This document shows positions 1 through 5,815 of a DNA stretch of 6,720 nucleotides, one piece after another. A program made the position numbers and the translations under genes. The stretch covers positions 1-6,720 of the forward strand of contig JAPOSK010000061.1 in assembly GCA_026709725.1 (NCBI GenBank). The letters run 5' to 3'. Under the pieces are notes generated by a model that ran no database searches, was not told where the DNA came from, and was given only the letters and a program-made list of their open reading frames with translations. The stretch comes from Paracoccaceae bacterium. GTDB lineage: Bacteria > Pseudomonadota > Alphaproteobacteria > Rhodobacterales > Rhodobacteraceae. How positions within the stretch are numbered: position 1 is the stretch's first letter; each line of letters starts with the position of its first letter.

Positions 1-836
1 GTTGTATGCACAACCCCCTTGGGCTTGCCGGTCGAACCCGATGTATAAAGGATGAACAGGGGGTCTTCGGCATTCATGACTTCGGGAGGACAGGTGGCAT
101 CGACCGATTGCACAAGTGCGCTGTAGTCATGGTCGCGCCTGTCGTTCCAGGGTACATTGCCATGGGTCCTGCGGACAACAAGCACAGCGACAGAATCATC
201 GCATTCATCAACAGCCTCGTCACAATTGGCCTTGAGCGGGGTCAGGCGGCCCCCGCGGGGAGCCTCATCGGCGGTGATGACCAGTCTGGCATCGCAATCG
301 ATAATTCGGTTGGCAAGGGCTTCTGCACTGAAGCCGGCGAAGACGACGGAATGGACCGCGCCGATGCGTGCGCAGGCAAGCATGGCGTAGGCGGCTTCCG
401 GAATCATCGGCAGGTAGATGACGACCCTGTCGCCCTTGCCAACGCCGAGTCCACGGAGCATGTTGGCCATTCGGCCGACATGCTCGCTGAGTTCCCGGTA
501 AGTGATCCTGAGTGCAGCGTCAGTCGGGTCATCGGGTTCCCAAATGATGGCGACCCGCTCACCATTCCTGTCAAGATGGCGATCAATGCAATTTGCCGCG
601 ACATTGAGTGCGCCGTCATCAAACCACCGGATCGAGACATCGGGATAGTTCAGATTCACATCCTGGACATGTGTGAAGGGAGTGATCCAGTCAACGCGAT
701 GAGCTGCCTTGCGCCAGAATGCATCCGGATTGGCAAGGGCCTCGGTGCTCATGCGCTCAAATGCCTCACTTGAAATCAGGGACCTGGCAACAAAATCCGC
801 GCTGGGGTACCGTCTTGTATCGTCTGGATCTTGCAT
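1..836 (-). CDS. acs: Acetyl-CoA synthetase, N-terminal 278 residues (runs off the left edge)
   Basis: This cytosolic enzyme activates acetate to acetyl-CoA through an acetyl-AMP intermediate. The leftward frame is open from ATG at 836 to the window edge. Residues about 25-90 match the ACAS N-terminal domain ([12 protein letters not shown], then [21 protein letters not shown]). The ANL adenylate-forming domain follows, with [14 protein letters not shown] at 135-148 and [17 protein letters not shown] at 154-170. The ATP-binding P-loop [12 protein letters not shown] lies at 264-275. SGSTGKPKG followed by VVHT favours acetyl- over propionyl-CoA synthetase (PrpE), which usually has SGTTGKPKG. The family is about 650 residues long, so roughly 370 C-terminal residues, including the regulatory lysine region, lie outside the window. 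The start is fixed by a strong Shine-Dalgarno AAGGAGGA five bases upstream and by normal N-terminal length. The gene is divergent from pxpBCA and shares its upstream region. Confidence 0.94.
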   Translation of the reverse strand, partial: MQDPDDTRRYPSADFVARSLISSEAFERMSTEALANPDAFWRKAAHRVDWITPFTHVQDVNLNYPDVSIRWFDDGALNVAANCIDRHLDRNGERVAIIWEPDDPTDAALRITYRELSEHVGRMANMLRGLGVGKGDRVVIYLPMIPEAAYAMLACARIGAVHSVVFAGFSAEALANRIIDCDARLVITADEAPRGGRLTPLKANCDEAVDECDDSVAVLVVRRTHGNVPWNDRRDHDYSALVQSVDATCPPEVMNAEDPLFILYTSGSTGKPKGVVHT

Positions 837-840
837 GGAT

Positions 841-848
841 TCCTCCTT
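841..848 (-). promoter_or_regulatory. Strong ribosome binding site of acs
   Basis: On the minus strand this reads AAGGAGGA, a near-complete Shine-Dalgarno sequence ending just before the ATG at 836. It fixes the acs start and contrasts with pxpB on the other side, which has no visible Shine-Dalgarno. Confidence 0.85.
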
Positions 849-862
849 TCCAGCCTTGTGTA

Positions 863-891
863 TTGTGATGCAGTTATCACCAGAATATAGA
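863..891 (+). promoter_or_regulatory. Candidate promoter for pxpBCA
   Basis: Read rightward, TTGTGA (863-868) and TATAGA (886-891) are 17 bp apart, each matching consensus at 4 of 6 positions. An alternative, possibly better, is the extended -10 TGGTATAAG (-10 at 902-907), which would start transcription near 914 and leave a leader of only about 18 bases. Both overlap the leftward acs promoter candidate, so the two directions could interfere or be co-regulated. Confidence 0.4.
865..880. promoter_or_regulatory. Inverted repeat, candidate operator between acs and pxpBCA
   Basis: GTGATGCAGTTATCAC is a perfect 5-bp inverted repeat with a 6-bp centre (GTGAT-N6-ATCAC). It lies in the spacer of one pxp promoter candidate and next to the expected acs transcription start, where a dimeric regulator could act on both genes. 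It resembles a CRP site superficially, but the TGTGA-to-TCAC spacing is 8 rather than 6, so CRP itself is not a good fit. The regulator is unknown. Confidence 0.4.
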
Positions 892-911
892 ACAGCGATG
901 GTATAAGTCAG
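884..911 (-). promoter_or_regulatory. Candidate sigma70-type promoter for acs
   Basis: Read leftward, a -35-like CTGACT (906-911, 4 of 6 to TTGACA) and a -10-like TATATT (884-889, 5 of 6) are separated by 16 bp. Transcription would begin near 877 and give a leader of about 40 bases before the acs ATG. This rests on consensus matching by eye only; a divergent acs could use another sigma factor. Confidence 0.4.
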
Positions 912-931
912 TCACCGGCAATGCAAACCCT

Positions 932-1663
932 ATGTGTGCTTCCAATCCGGTCATTCATCCGCTGAGCGAACGGGCGCTCCTCATAATCTTCGCTGAGACC
1001 GCCTCAAGATCGACAACGGAGACCATGCTCGCCTTCGAACACGAAGTGCTGCAGATTGGCGGCGAGTCGATCATGGAAACAGTGCTGGCCCTGCGTTCGG
1101 TCCTCGTCGTATTTGATCCGGTCGCCCATGAGGCTGTGGCAATTGAAGATCTTTGCCGACGGGCTCTCAAATCGCTCAAGACCGCTGCAGTCCCTGCTCG
1201 AAAAACCATGAAAACATACCGTCTTCCCGCCGTATATGGAGACACGGACGGACCGGATCTCAATGAGGCCGCCGACCTTGCCGGGCTCACCAGTGATGAC
1301 TTCATCGAGCAACATGCCACCTGTTTTCATGATGTATCCAGCATCGGCTTTGCACCGGGATTGGCCTACCTGACGGGTCTGCCTGAAGCATTTGCCATCC
1401 CCCGGAATCCGACAGCCAGCAAGCCGGTACCGGCCGGCTCGTTGCTTGTTGCCAACCGTCAGACCGTCCTGCCTGCAACACCGATCCCCACAGGCTGGAA
1501 ACGCATCGCGAGGACGCCGGTTATCGGCTTCAGGCTTTCCGCCGAGAGACCCTGCCTTCTTGCGCCGGGAGATCGGGTCACATTCACCCCGGTCTCCGCG
1601 GCCGAGGCGGCAGCATGGCATCCCGACACGCCCTGGAGGACACTCGAAATTGACGGCACTTGA
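932..1663 (+). CDS. pxpB: 5-oxoprolinase subunit B (KipI / allophanate hydrolase subunit 1 family)
   Basis: One of three subunits of the bacterial ATP-dependent 5-oxoprolinase, which converts 5-oxoproline to glutamate in the cytosol. It is 243 residues, slightly longer than the roughly 220 usual for the family. Family signatures are PLSERALLIIF (10-20), ETVLALRSVLVVFDP (49-63), IGFAPGLAYLTGLP (138-151), VPAGS (166-170), TGWKRIARTP (187-196) and LLAPGDRVTFTP (209-220). The usual GGQTG.YP....GGW segment is replaced by ANRQTVLPATPIPTGW (174-189), which points to a divergent branch. ATG at 932 is the only in-frame start upstream of the conserved region, although no Shine-Dalgarno precedes it; initiation on a very short leader is possible. 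It overlaps pxpC by 14 bp. Older annotations call this protein allophanate hydrolase or KipI; the neighbouring pxpC and pxpA favour 5-oxoprolinase. Confidence 0.88.
   Translation: MCASNPVIHPLSERALLIIFAETASRSTTETMLAFEHEVLQIGGESIMETVLALRSVLVVFDPVAHEAVAIEDLCRRALKSLKTAAVPARKTMKTYRLPAVYGDTDGPDLNEAADLAGLTSDDFIEQHATCFHDVSSIGFAPGLAYLTGLPEAFAIPRNPTASKPVPAGSLLVANRQTVLPATPIPTGWKRIARTPVIGFRLSAERPCLLAPGDRVTFTPVSAAEAAAWHPDTPWRTLEIDGT
1635..1639 (+). promoter_or_regulatory. Ribosome binding site supporting the TTG start of pxpC
   Basis: GGAGG lies inside the 3' end of pxpB, ten bases before TTG at 1650. No ATG or GTG occurs in the pxpC frame between here and the conserved N-terminal motif, so this site decides the start. 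Confidence 0.65.
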
Positions 1664-2663
1664 GATCCTTGACCTCGCCGCACCGGTGACAATCCAGGAC
1701 CATGGACGCATGGGATACCGTCGCTTTGGTGTCCCGGCGGGAGGTGCCATTGATCATTATGCACTCGCTGAAGGCCAGGCATTGCTTGGCAACACCCACG
1801 ACAGTGCCGCTCTTGAGATGTCATTTCAGGGTGGACAGTTCAAGGCTTCAGCAGCCCTCCATTTTGCCACCTCGGGTGCTGAAATGGCTCTTGCAATCGA
1901 CCGGAGTCCGGTGCCCTGGCGGACGGTTCAGCGGATTGAAGCAGGCCAGACACTGACCATAGGGCCCGCATCGCTTGGCAATTACGGATATCTGCACCTC
2001 AAGGGCGGCATTGAGGCACCGGTCGCTCTCTCCTCCCGGTCAACACATATCCCCTCGGGGATTGGCTGGCAACCACAGGTCGGAGAGCATCTTGTCGCTG
2101 CCTGTGATGGAGAGTGTGCGATGAACATGCTCCCGCAGGCAGCGTATTTCAATGAACGTGTCCTGCGGGTCCTCCGCGGGCCACAGACATCCCTGTTTCC
2201 GGACACTGATCTTCAAACGCTTGCCAGCGGTGTCTTCAGGACCGGCTTTGTTCGCGATCGAATGGGTGTCCGGCTTGAGACGGATGAAACCAGGTTTCAG
2301 GCCAGTGCAGGGCGCACGGTTATCTCCGATCCGATCATGACTGGTGATATCCAGGTCACCGCAGACGGGGTCGGGACGGTGCTGTTGGCTGATTCCCAGC
2401 CGACAGGTGGTTATCCGCGTCTGGCAACGGTTATCGGAGCCGATCTGCCGGTCATCGCCCAAATGCCGCCAGGTGCCGAATTTACCTTCAGACTGATCGA
2501 GCGCGATGAGGCAATCAGGGCATGGCGGGCCTATATGCAGGACTGCAATTCCCTCGCCCGGGCAATTCGTCCCCTCGTGCGCAATCCACATGACATCAAT
2601 GATCTGTTGTCATATGACCTTGTCAGTGGCCTGGTTCGCGGAGATGAGAGTGATGCAGATTGA
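1650..2663 (+). CDS. pxpC: 5-oxoprolinase subunit C (KipA / allophanate hydrolase subunit 2 family, biotin-dependent carboxyltransferase-like fold)
   Basis: Subunit C works with PxpB and PxpA in ATP-dependent 5-oxoproline hydrolysis. From the TTG at 1650 it is 337 residues, near the 310-340 typical of the family. Signatures in order are VTIQDHGRMGYRRFGVPAGG (13-32), ALEM at the end of the first strand region (54-57), GYLHLKGGIEAP (113-124), SSRSTHIPSGIGG-like (128-139), VRDRMGVRLE (201-210) and the family hallmark LLADSQPTGGYPRLATVI (245-262), then GADLPVIAQ. The frame stays open upstream to an ATG at 1392, but that lies deep inside pxpB and the extra residues have no family resemblance. TTG with its Shine-Dalgarno gives the usual short lead (LTALEILDLAAP) into the conserved motif. 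It overlaps pxpB by 14 bp and pxpA by 11 bp, which implies one transcript and coupled translation. Confidence 0.9.
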   Translation: MTALEILDLAAPVTIQDHGRMGYRRFGVPAGGAIDHYALAEGQALLGNTHDSAALEMSFQGGQFKASAALHFATSGAEMALAIDRSPVPWRTVQRIEAGQTLTIGPASLGNYGYLHLKGGIEAPVALSSRSTHIPSGIGWQPQVGEHLVAACDGECAMNMLPQAAYFNERVLRVLRGPQTSLFPDTDLQTLASGVFRTGFVRDRMGVRLETDETRFQASAGRTVISDPIMTGDIQVTADGVGTVLLADSQPTGGYPRLATVIGADLPVIAQMPPGAEFTFRLIERDEAIRAWRAYMQDCNSLARAIRPLVRNPHDINDLLSYDLVSGLVRGDESDAD

Positions 2664-3408
2664 TTTGAATGCCGATCTTGGTGAGAGTTTTGGTTCCTGG
2701 AAAAAAGGACATGACAGCGCGCTCTTGCAAATCGTGACCTCGGCGAACATTGCCTGCGGGTTTCATGCCGGCGATCCCGAGATCATGGCAAGAACATGTG
2801 CCGACTGCAAGACCAATGGTGTCAATGTCGGTGCGCACCCCGGTTACAGGGATTTGGCCGGCTTCGGGCGCCGTGAAATTGCCGGCTATGGGGATCATGC
2901 CCTGCAATGCGAGGCGATCTACCAGATCGGTGCTCTTCAGGCAATCGCATCCACATTTGGACTGACCGTTCGCCATGTCAAGTTTCACGGTGCTGCCGGA
3001 AACATGTCCAGCCGGGATCAAGGCCTTGCAATGACCCTCTTTGAGGCTGTTCAGCGGCTTGATCCGAATCTCCGAATTGTTGTCATTGCCGCCACGGCCC
3101 AGGCCGCCGCCGCCCGGACACTCGGCATCACTGCGCTCCAGGAGATCTTCGCTGACCGGGCCTATAATGATGATGGCACACTGGTTGGTCGTTCAGATCG
3201 ACAGGCGATGGTGTGTGACCCGGCGACCTGTGCCGAAAACATGCTCCGGGCAGTGGAAAGCGGTACGATTGTTTCCGTCAATCAAAATCCGATCTCCATC
3301 AACCCCGATACCATCTGTGTCCATGGTGATACACCCGAGGCCATCAGCATCGCCGATGCAGTCCGTGCGCGCCTTGAAGGTGCCGGCATCAGCGTCAAAC
3401 CCTTCTGA
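2653..3408 (+). CDS. pxpA: 5-oxoprolinase subunit A (LamB/YcsF family)
   Basis: PxpA is the LamB/YcsF-family subunit of 5-oxoprolinase and is required with PxpB and PxpC to form glutamate from 5-oxoproline. The protein is 251 residues, the family norm. Conserved blocks are IDLNADLGESFG (3-14), SANIACGFHAGDP (30-42), GVNVGAHPGYRDLAGFGRR (56-74), HVKFHGAAGN (108-117), EIFADRAYNDDGTLVGRS (164-181) and TICVHGDTPEA (220-230). The block that is usually KPHGALYN reads KFHGAAGN; the histidine and glycine are kept. ATG at 2653 is chosen because MQIDLNADLGE is the standard family N-terminus and GGAG at 2640-2643 sits nine bases upstream. An in-frame ATG at 2644 would add only three residues and place the Shine-Dalgarno too close. 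It is the last gene of the operon; no convincing intrinsic terminator follows. Confidence 0.93.
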   Translation: MQIDLNADLGESFGSWKKGHDSALLQIVTSANIACGFHAGDPEIMARTCADCKTNGVNVGAHPGYRDLAGFGRREIAGYGDHALQCEAIYQIGALQAIASTFGLTVRHVKFHGAAGNMSSRDQGLAMTLFEAVQRLDPNLRIVVIAATAQAAAARTLGITALQEIFADRAYNDDGTLVGRSDRQAMVCDPATCAENMLRAVESGTIVSVNQNPISINPDTICVHGDTPEAISIADAVRARLEGAGISVKPF

Positions 3409-3896
3409 TTTCTGCCTTCCGATACAGACAAGGGCCTTGGCGCATATCCGTTACACGCCATATCAGGCAAATCCATGATCTGATTTTGACGGGGATATTC
3501 ATGATGTCCCACCAGTGCCAACAGACCAAAATCCGGGTTGTGAACTTCAAAAGTGAAGCGAATGGTGTATCGAACTGGCCATCAATGACACAGACCCGAA
3601 CAGCTCCTGAGGACCATCATGAACACGAGGCCGCTTTGTGTTGCCTGCCTTGACTCGGGACAAGGAAATCGTGTGCTCCATCTCCGGTTCCCGATCCGGT
3701 TCAATTCTGGATAACCGTGCGCCGCAGGCCCGATTTGCATTTTGCTCAAGCCAGCTGCTGATTTGACTCCATCGTGCTGTGTATTGTCATGCACAGTCGG
3801 TCGGCAGTGCAGGAAGCGGAAGAGTAAGCCAGAGACTCAATCACCCAGACTCTCCGTCATGCCTTTGAAAATAGAGTCCGAGAACGGATCCCCCCT
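3409..3896. other. Intergenic stretch with no recognisable gene
   Basis: No reading frame here, on either strand, shows a recognisable protein or a good ribosome binding site. Two weak structures are visible. TGGCG (3438-3442) and CGCCA (3456-3460) could form a 5-bp hairpin after pxpA, without a T-tract. TTCATGATG (3498-3506) recurs inverted as CATCATGAA (about 3612-3620), some 105 bp away. The stretch ends in a C-rich run against the first 639-bp repeat. It probably marks the junction between the conserved operon and the accessory region. Confidence 0.5.
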
Positions 3897-3904
3897 CCCA
3901 ACAG

Positions 3905-4450
3905 TCAGCCTGGAAGCGTTTCGATCACATCACCCTTGCGCTGCAGCACGGTCACGCCCTGTGCGTGGGCCTCGGCCTTGAGGGTGTCGTCAATATGAAA
4001 GGTGGCCAGCGCAAAGTGCTGCCGCCGGTCACCGTACTCGGGAAACAGATGGCGGAAGTTGGGCATCTTGGTGCTCACAAGGCGCTCCAGATCATGCTTG
4101 TGGACCTTGTACTTGACCTCCACGACGAACACATCCCGGCCATTGATCAGAACGAGGTCAAACTCATCCTCCAAACCGGCATGGCTGCGTGTGGTATTCT
4201 TGTCGATGACATCGAAATGTATCCCGTCCAGCACCGGGTTGGCCTTGAGGCTGTTGTAGTAGAACTCCTCGGCAACTGCGCCCTGGTTGTTGCCCACGCC
4301 GCCATACATCTTCGCCAGCTGGTCCAGTTTGGCATCGGTCCTTGCCATCTGGGCTCCTGTCTCGGCCTGCTGAACCGCAATCTTCTCCAGCAGGGCATCA
4401 ATCCGTTCGTGTGCACTGTTTGGGCCATCCGTCTGTTTCTCGCCATTCAT
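3905..4450 (-). CDS. PD-(D/E)XK nuclease-like protein with N-terminal coiled coil, copy 1
   Basis: The protein has 181 residues, no signal peptide and no membrane segment, so it is probably cytosolic. Residues about 12-48 are rich in heptad-like A/L/Q/E/K (AHERIDALLEKIAVQQAE, then ARTDAKLDQLAKMYG), consistent with a coiled coil. QGAVAEEFYYNSLKANPVL (56-74) precedes the core: EDEFDLVLINGRDVFVVEVKYKVH (94-117) fits the PD-(D/E)XK pattern, with D98 and E111-x-K113 as likely metal-binding and catalytic residues and E61/E62 as a possible upstream acidic residue. Similar stand-alone proteins with a variable coiled-coil head occur widely in proteobacteria as uncharacterised proteins; I recall no tested function, so nuclease activity is inference. 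AAGAGGA at 4458-4464, seven bases upstream, supports ATG at 4450. GTG/CTG-rich codon use near the C-terminus (GTGACCGTGCTGCAGCGC) differs somewhat from the pxp genes and may reflect transfer. Confidence 0.85.
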   Translation of the reverse strand: MNGEKQTDGPNSAHERIDALLEKIAVQQAETGAQMARTDAKLDQLAKMYGGVGNNQGAVAEEFYYNSLKANPVLDGIHFDVIDKNTTRSHAGLEDEFDLVLINGRDVFVVEVKYKVHKHDLERLVSTKMPNFRHLFPEYGDRRQHFALATFHIDDTLKAEAHAQGVTVLQRKGDVIETLPG

Positions 4451-4457
4451 GGTGTAT

Positions 4458-4464
4458 TCCTCTT
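4458..4464 (-). promoter_or_regulatory. Ribosome binding site of the copy 1 nuclease-like gene
   Basis: On the minus strand this reads AAGAGGA, seven bases before ATG at 4450. The identical site lies at 5319-5325 before the second copy. It lies inside the repeated unit, so each copy brings its own translation start. Confidence 0.65.
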
Positions 4465-4535
4465 GATGCCGGGGCGGATGCAGCGACCGAGTCTACACTG
4501 CCGGTCAGCTGTTGTATAGTGTTCCCTTGGCAGGG

Positions 4536-4757
4536 CGCTCTCCATTGTTTGCAAGGATTGCAGTATTGACCCAAACTGCTACAGTCATCAAGCGGGGCAT
4601 CTTGCGAGAATTTTCTGCCCCGCCCAGCGAGGGGCAATTCCCACCGCCATCTTGAGCTCTCACCCTGATTGTTGCAACTTTTCAGGTTGATTGGCGCTCT
4701 GCAGTTGGCAGCATCCCGCTTCCGGCAACAGACCCACTGTCTATGGTCGGGATATCC
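4536..4757. other. Unique 222-bp spacer between the two direct repeats, with a hairpin
   Basis: I see no gene in this spacer. TGCCCC (4616-4621) and GGGGCA (4631-4636) form a 6-bp GC-rich hairpin with a 9-base loop. No T-tract follows on either strand, so it is not a clear intrinsic terminator. The spacer lies downstream of the second gene copy and upstream of the first. If one transcript covered both, it would have to cross this hairpin. Confidence 0.5.
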
Positions 4758-5396
4758 CCCAACAGTCAGCCTGGAAGCGTTTCGATCACATCACCCTTGC
4801 GCTGCAGCACGGTCACGCCCTGTGCGTGGGCCTCGGCCTTGAGGGTGTCGTCAATATGAAAGGTGGCCAGCGCAAAGTGCTGCCGCCGGTCACCGTACTC
4901 GGGAAACAGATGGCGGAAGTTGGGCATCTTGGTGCTCACAAGGCGCTCCAGATCATGCTTGTGGACCTTGTACTTGACCTCCACGACGAACACATCCCGG
5001 CCATTGATCAGAACGAGGTCAAACTCATCCTCCAAACCGGCATGGCTGCGTGTGGTATTCTTGTCGATGACATCGAAATGTATCCCGTCCAGCACCGGGT
5101 TGGCCTTGAGGCTGTTGTAGTAGAACTCCTCGGCAACTGCGCCCTGGTTGTTGCCCACGCCGCCATACATCTTCGCCAGCTGGTCCAGTTTGGCATCGGT
5201 CCTTGCCATCTGGGCTCCTGTCTCGGCCTGCTGAACCGCAATCTTCTCCAGCAGGGCATCAATCCGTTCGTGTGCACTGTTTGGGCCATCCGTCTGTTTC
5301 TCGCCATTCATGGTGTATTCCTCTTGATGCCGGGGCGGATGCAGCGACCGAGTCTACACTGCCGGTCAGCTGTTGTATAGTGTTCCCTTGGCAGGG
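4758..5396. repeat. Direct repeat copy 2 (639 bp)
   Basis: This is an exact repeat of 3897-4535 in the same orientation, including the noncoding 85 bp upstream of the gene. Perfect identity in coding and noncoding parts alike points to a very recent duplication, ongoing gene conversion or an assembly artefact. The flanks differ on both sides, apart from a C-rich run just left of both copies. Confidence 0.95.
4766..5311 (-). CDS. PD-(D/E)XK nuclease-like protein with N-terminal coiled coil, copy 2
   Basis: This gene encodes the same 181-residue protein as the gene at 3905-4450, with every residue identical and the same ribosome binding site (5319-5325). The predicted core residues D98, E111 and K113 are intact, so neither copy looks decayed. 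This contrasts with the hipA remnant about 500 bp away. The gene ends 8 bp before the edge of the repeat and is followed by the unique spacer. With two identical intact copies, dosage could be doubled, or the copies could serve as recombination substrates; neither can be decided from the sequence. The long open frame on the opposite strand of both copies is a shadow with no independent support. Confidence 0.85.
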   Translation of the reverse strand: MNGEKQTDGPNSAHERIDALLEKIAVQQAETGAQMARTDAKLDQLAKMYGGVGNNQGAVAEEFYYNSLKANPVLDGIHFDVIDKNTTRSHAGLEDEFDLVLINGRDVFVVEVKYKVHKHDLERLVSTKMPNFRHLFPEYGDRRQHFALATFHIDDTLKAEAHAQGVTVLQRKGDVIETLPG

Positions 5397-5815
5397 TGTG
5401 GAGCCTGCATTGCAGATTATTGGTTGATGGCAATTGGTTCCTGCGTGGATATGAAATCGTGCCAGCATCAATGGCGATATCTGGCAAGCTTGGATTATTC
5501 CTTCGTTTATGGGCAATTGTATGCCGGTTCTGACTGTCACCGATGATGCCTGCGCATGGTGGGATTCTGGACCTTTTGCCCAAGGATTGGTTCCTGGTGC
5601 TATGGGCTCGTTTGCAAAACGAATCAGGTATGATCGGAGAGTCATGTGCAGAACTCCTGGGCAGGGATTTTTGGAAAAATATCTGTCTTGCCTGTGCTGC
5701 CTGGCGGGCAGGGTGCCGATCCCATGGATTGCCGGACATGGTTGGGACCATTTTTCCTTCTGACGGCCATGTTGATCCGGATTTGTTTCGTGATACCCGT
5801 CAATGGTATCATTCG
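5397..5815. other. Unassigned stretch between repeat copy 2 and the hipA remnant
   Basis: Nothing here is recognised with confidence. Rightward, an open frame from ATG at 5543 runs to 6004, but its last 180 bases are antisense to hipA. Its unique part (5543 to about 5810) includes DWFLVLWARLQNESGMIGES and GRDFWKNICLACAAWRAG, which look more protein-like than random but match no family I know. The same frame continues upstream from about 5402 across a TGA at 5522-5524, so a broken gene is possible. No good Shine-Dalgarno precedes 5543. It could equally be noncoding debris. Confidence 0.35.

Larger units (their letters stand above)
3897..4535. repeat. Direct repeat copy 1 (639 bp) carrying a complete nuclease-like gene
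   Basis: This segment recurs at 4758-5396 at a constant offset of 861 bp, and I found no difference on reading the two side by side. The left boundary is at CCCAACAG: position 3896 is T, but 4757 is C. The right boundary is at CAGGG, followed by C at 4536 and T at 5397. The unit contains the whole 181-codon gene, only 8 bp beyond its stop, and 85 bp upstream of its start. No long terminal inverted repeats and no target-site duplication are evident. Confidence 0.95.

Noticed and set aside
6..773. 255-residue rightward frame over acs
   Set aside because: It is a shadow of acs, whose opposite frame shows the ACAS N-terminal domain and the P-loop.
864..880. CRP binding site
   Set aside because: The TGTGA and TCAC halves are 8 bases apart, not 6, and the last consensus base is missing.
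1004..1750. 248-residue leftward frame over pxpB and the pxpC start
   Set aside because: It is antisense to strongly conserved pxpB and has no family features.
3695..3711. tRNA T-arm-like hairpin TCCGG-TTCAATT-CTGGA
   Set aside because: The stem and loop look right, but no matching acceptor, D-arm or anticodon arm is found upstream, so it is probably chance.
3965..4519. Long 184-residue open frame antisense to the nuclease-like gene, and its longer copy at 4691-5380
   Set aside because: It mirrors the coding frame of a moderately GC-rich gene, has no ribosome binding site or family features, and the sense frame has clear motifs.
4616..4636. GC-rich hairpin as an intrinsic terminator
   Set aside because: No run of T follows the stem on either strand.
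3897..5396. Insertion sequence or CRISPR array as explanation for the repeats
   Set aside because: There is no transposase, no clear terminal inverted repeats and no target duplication, and only two long repeats around one spacer.
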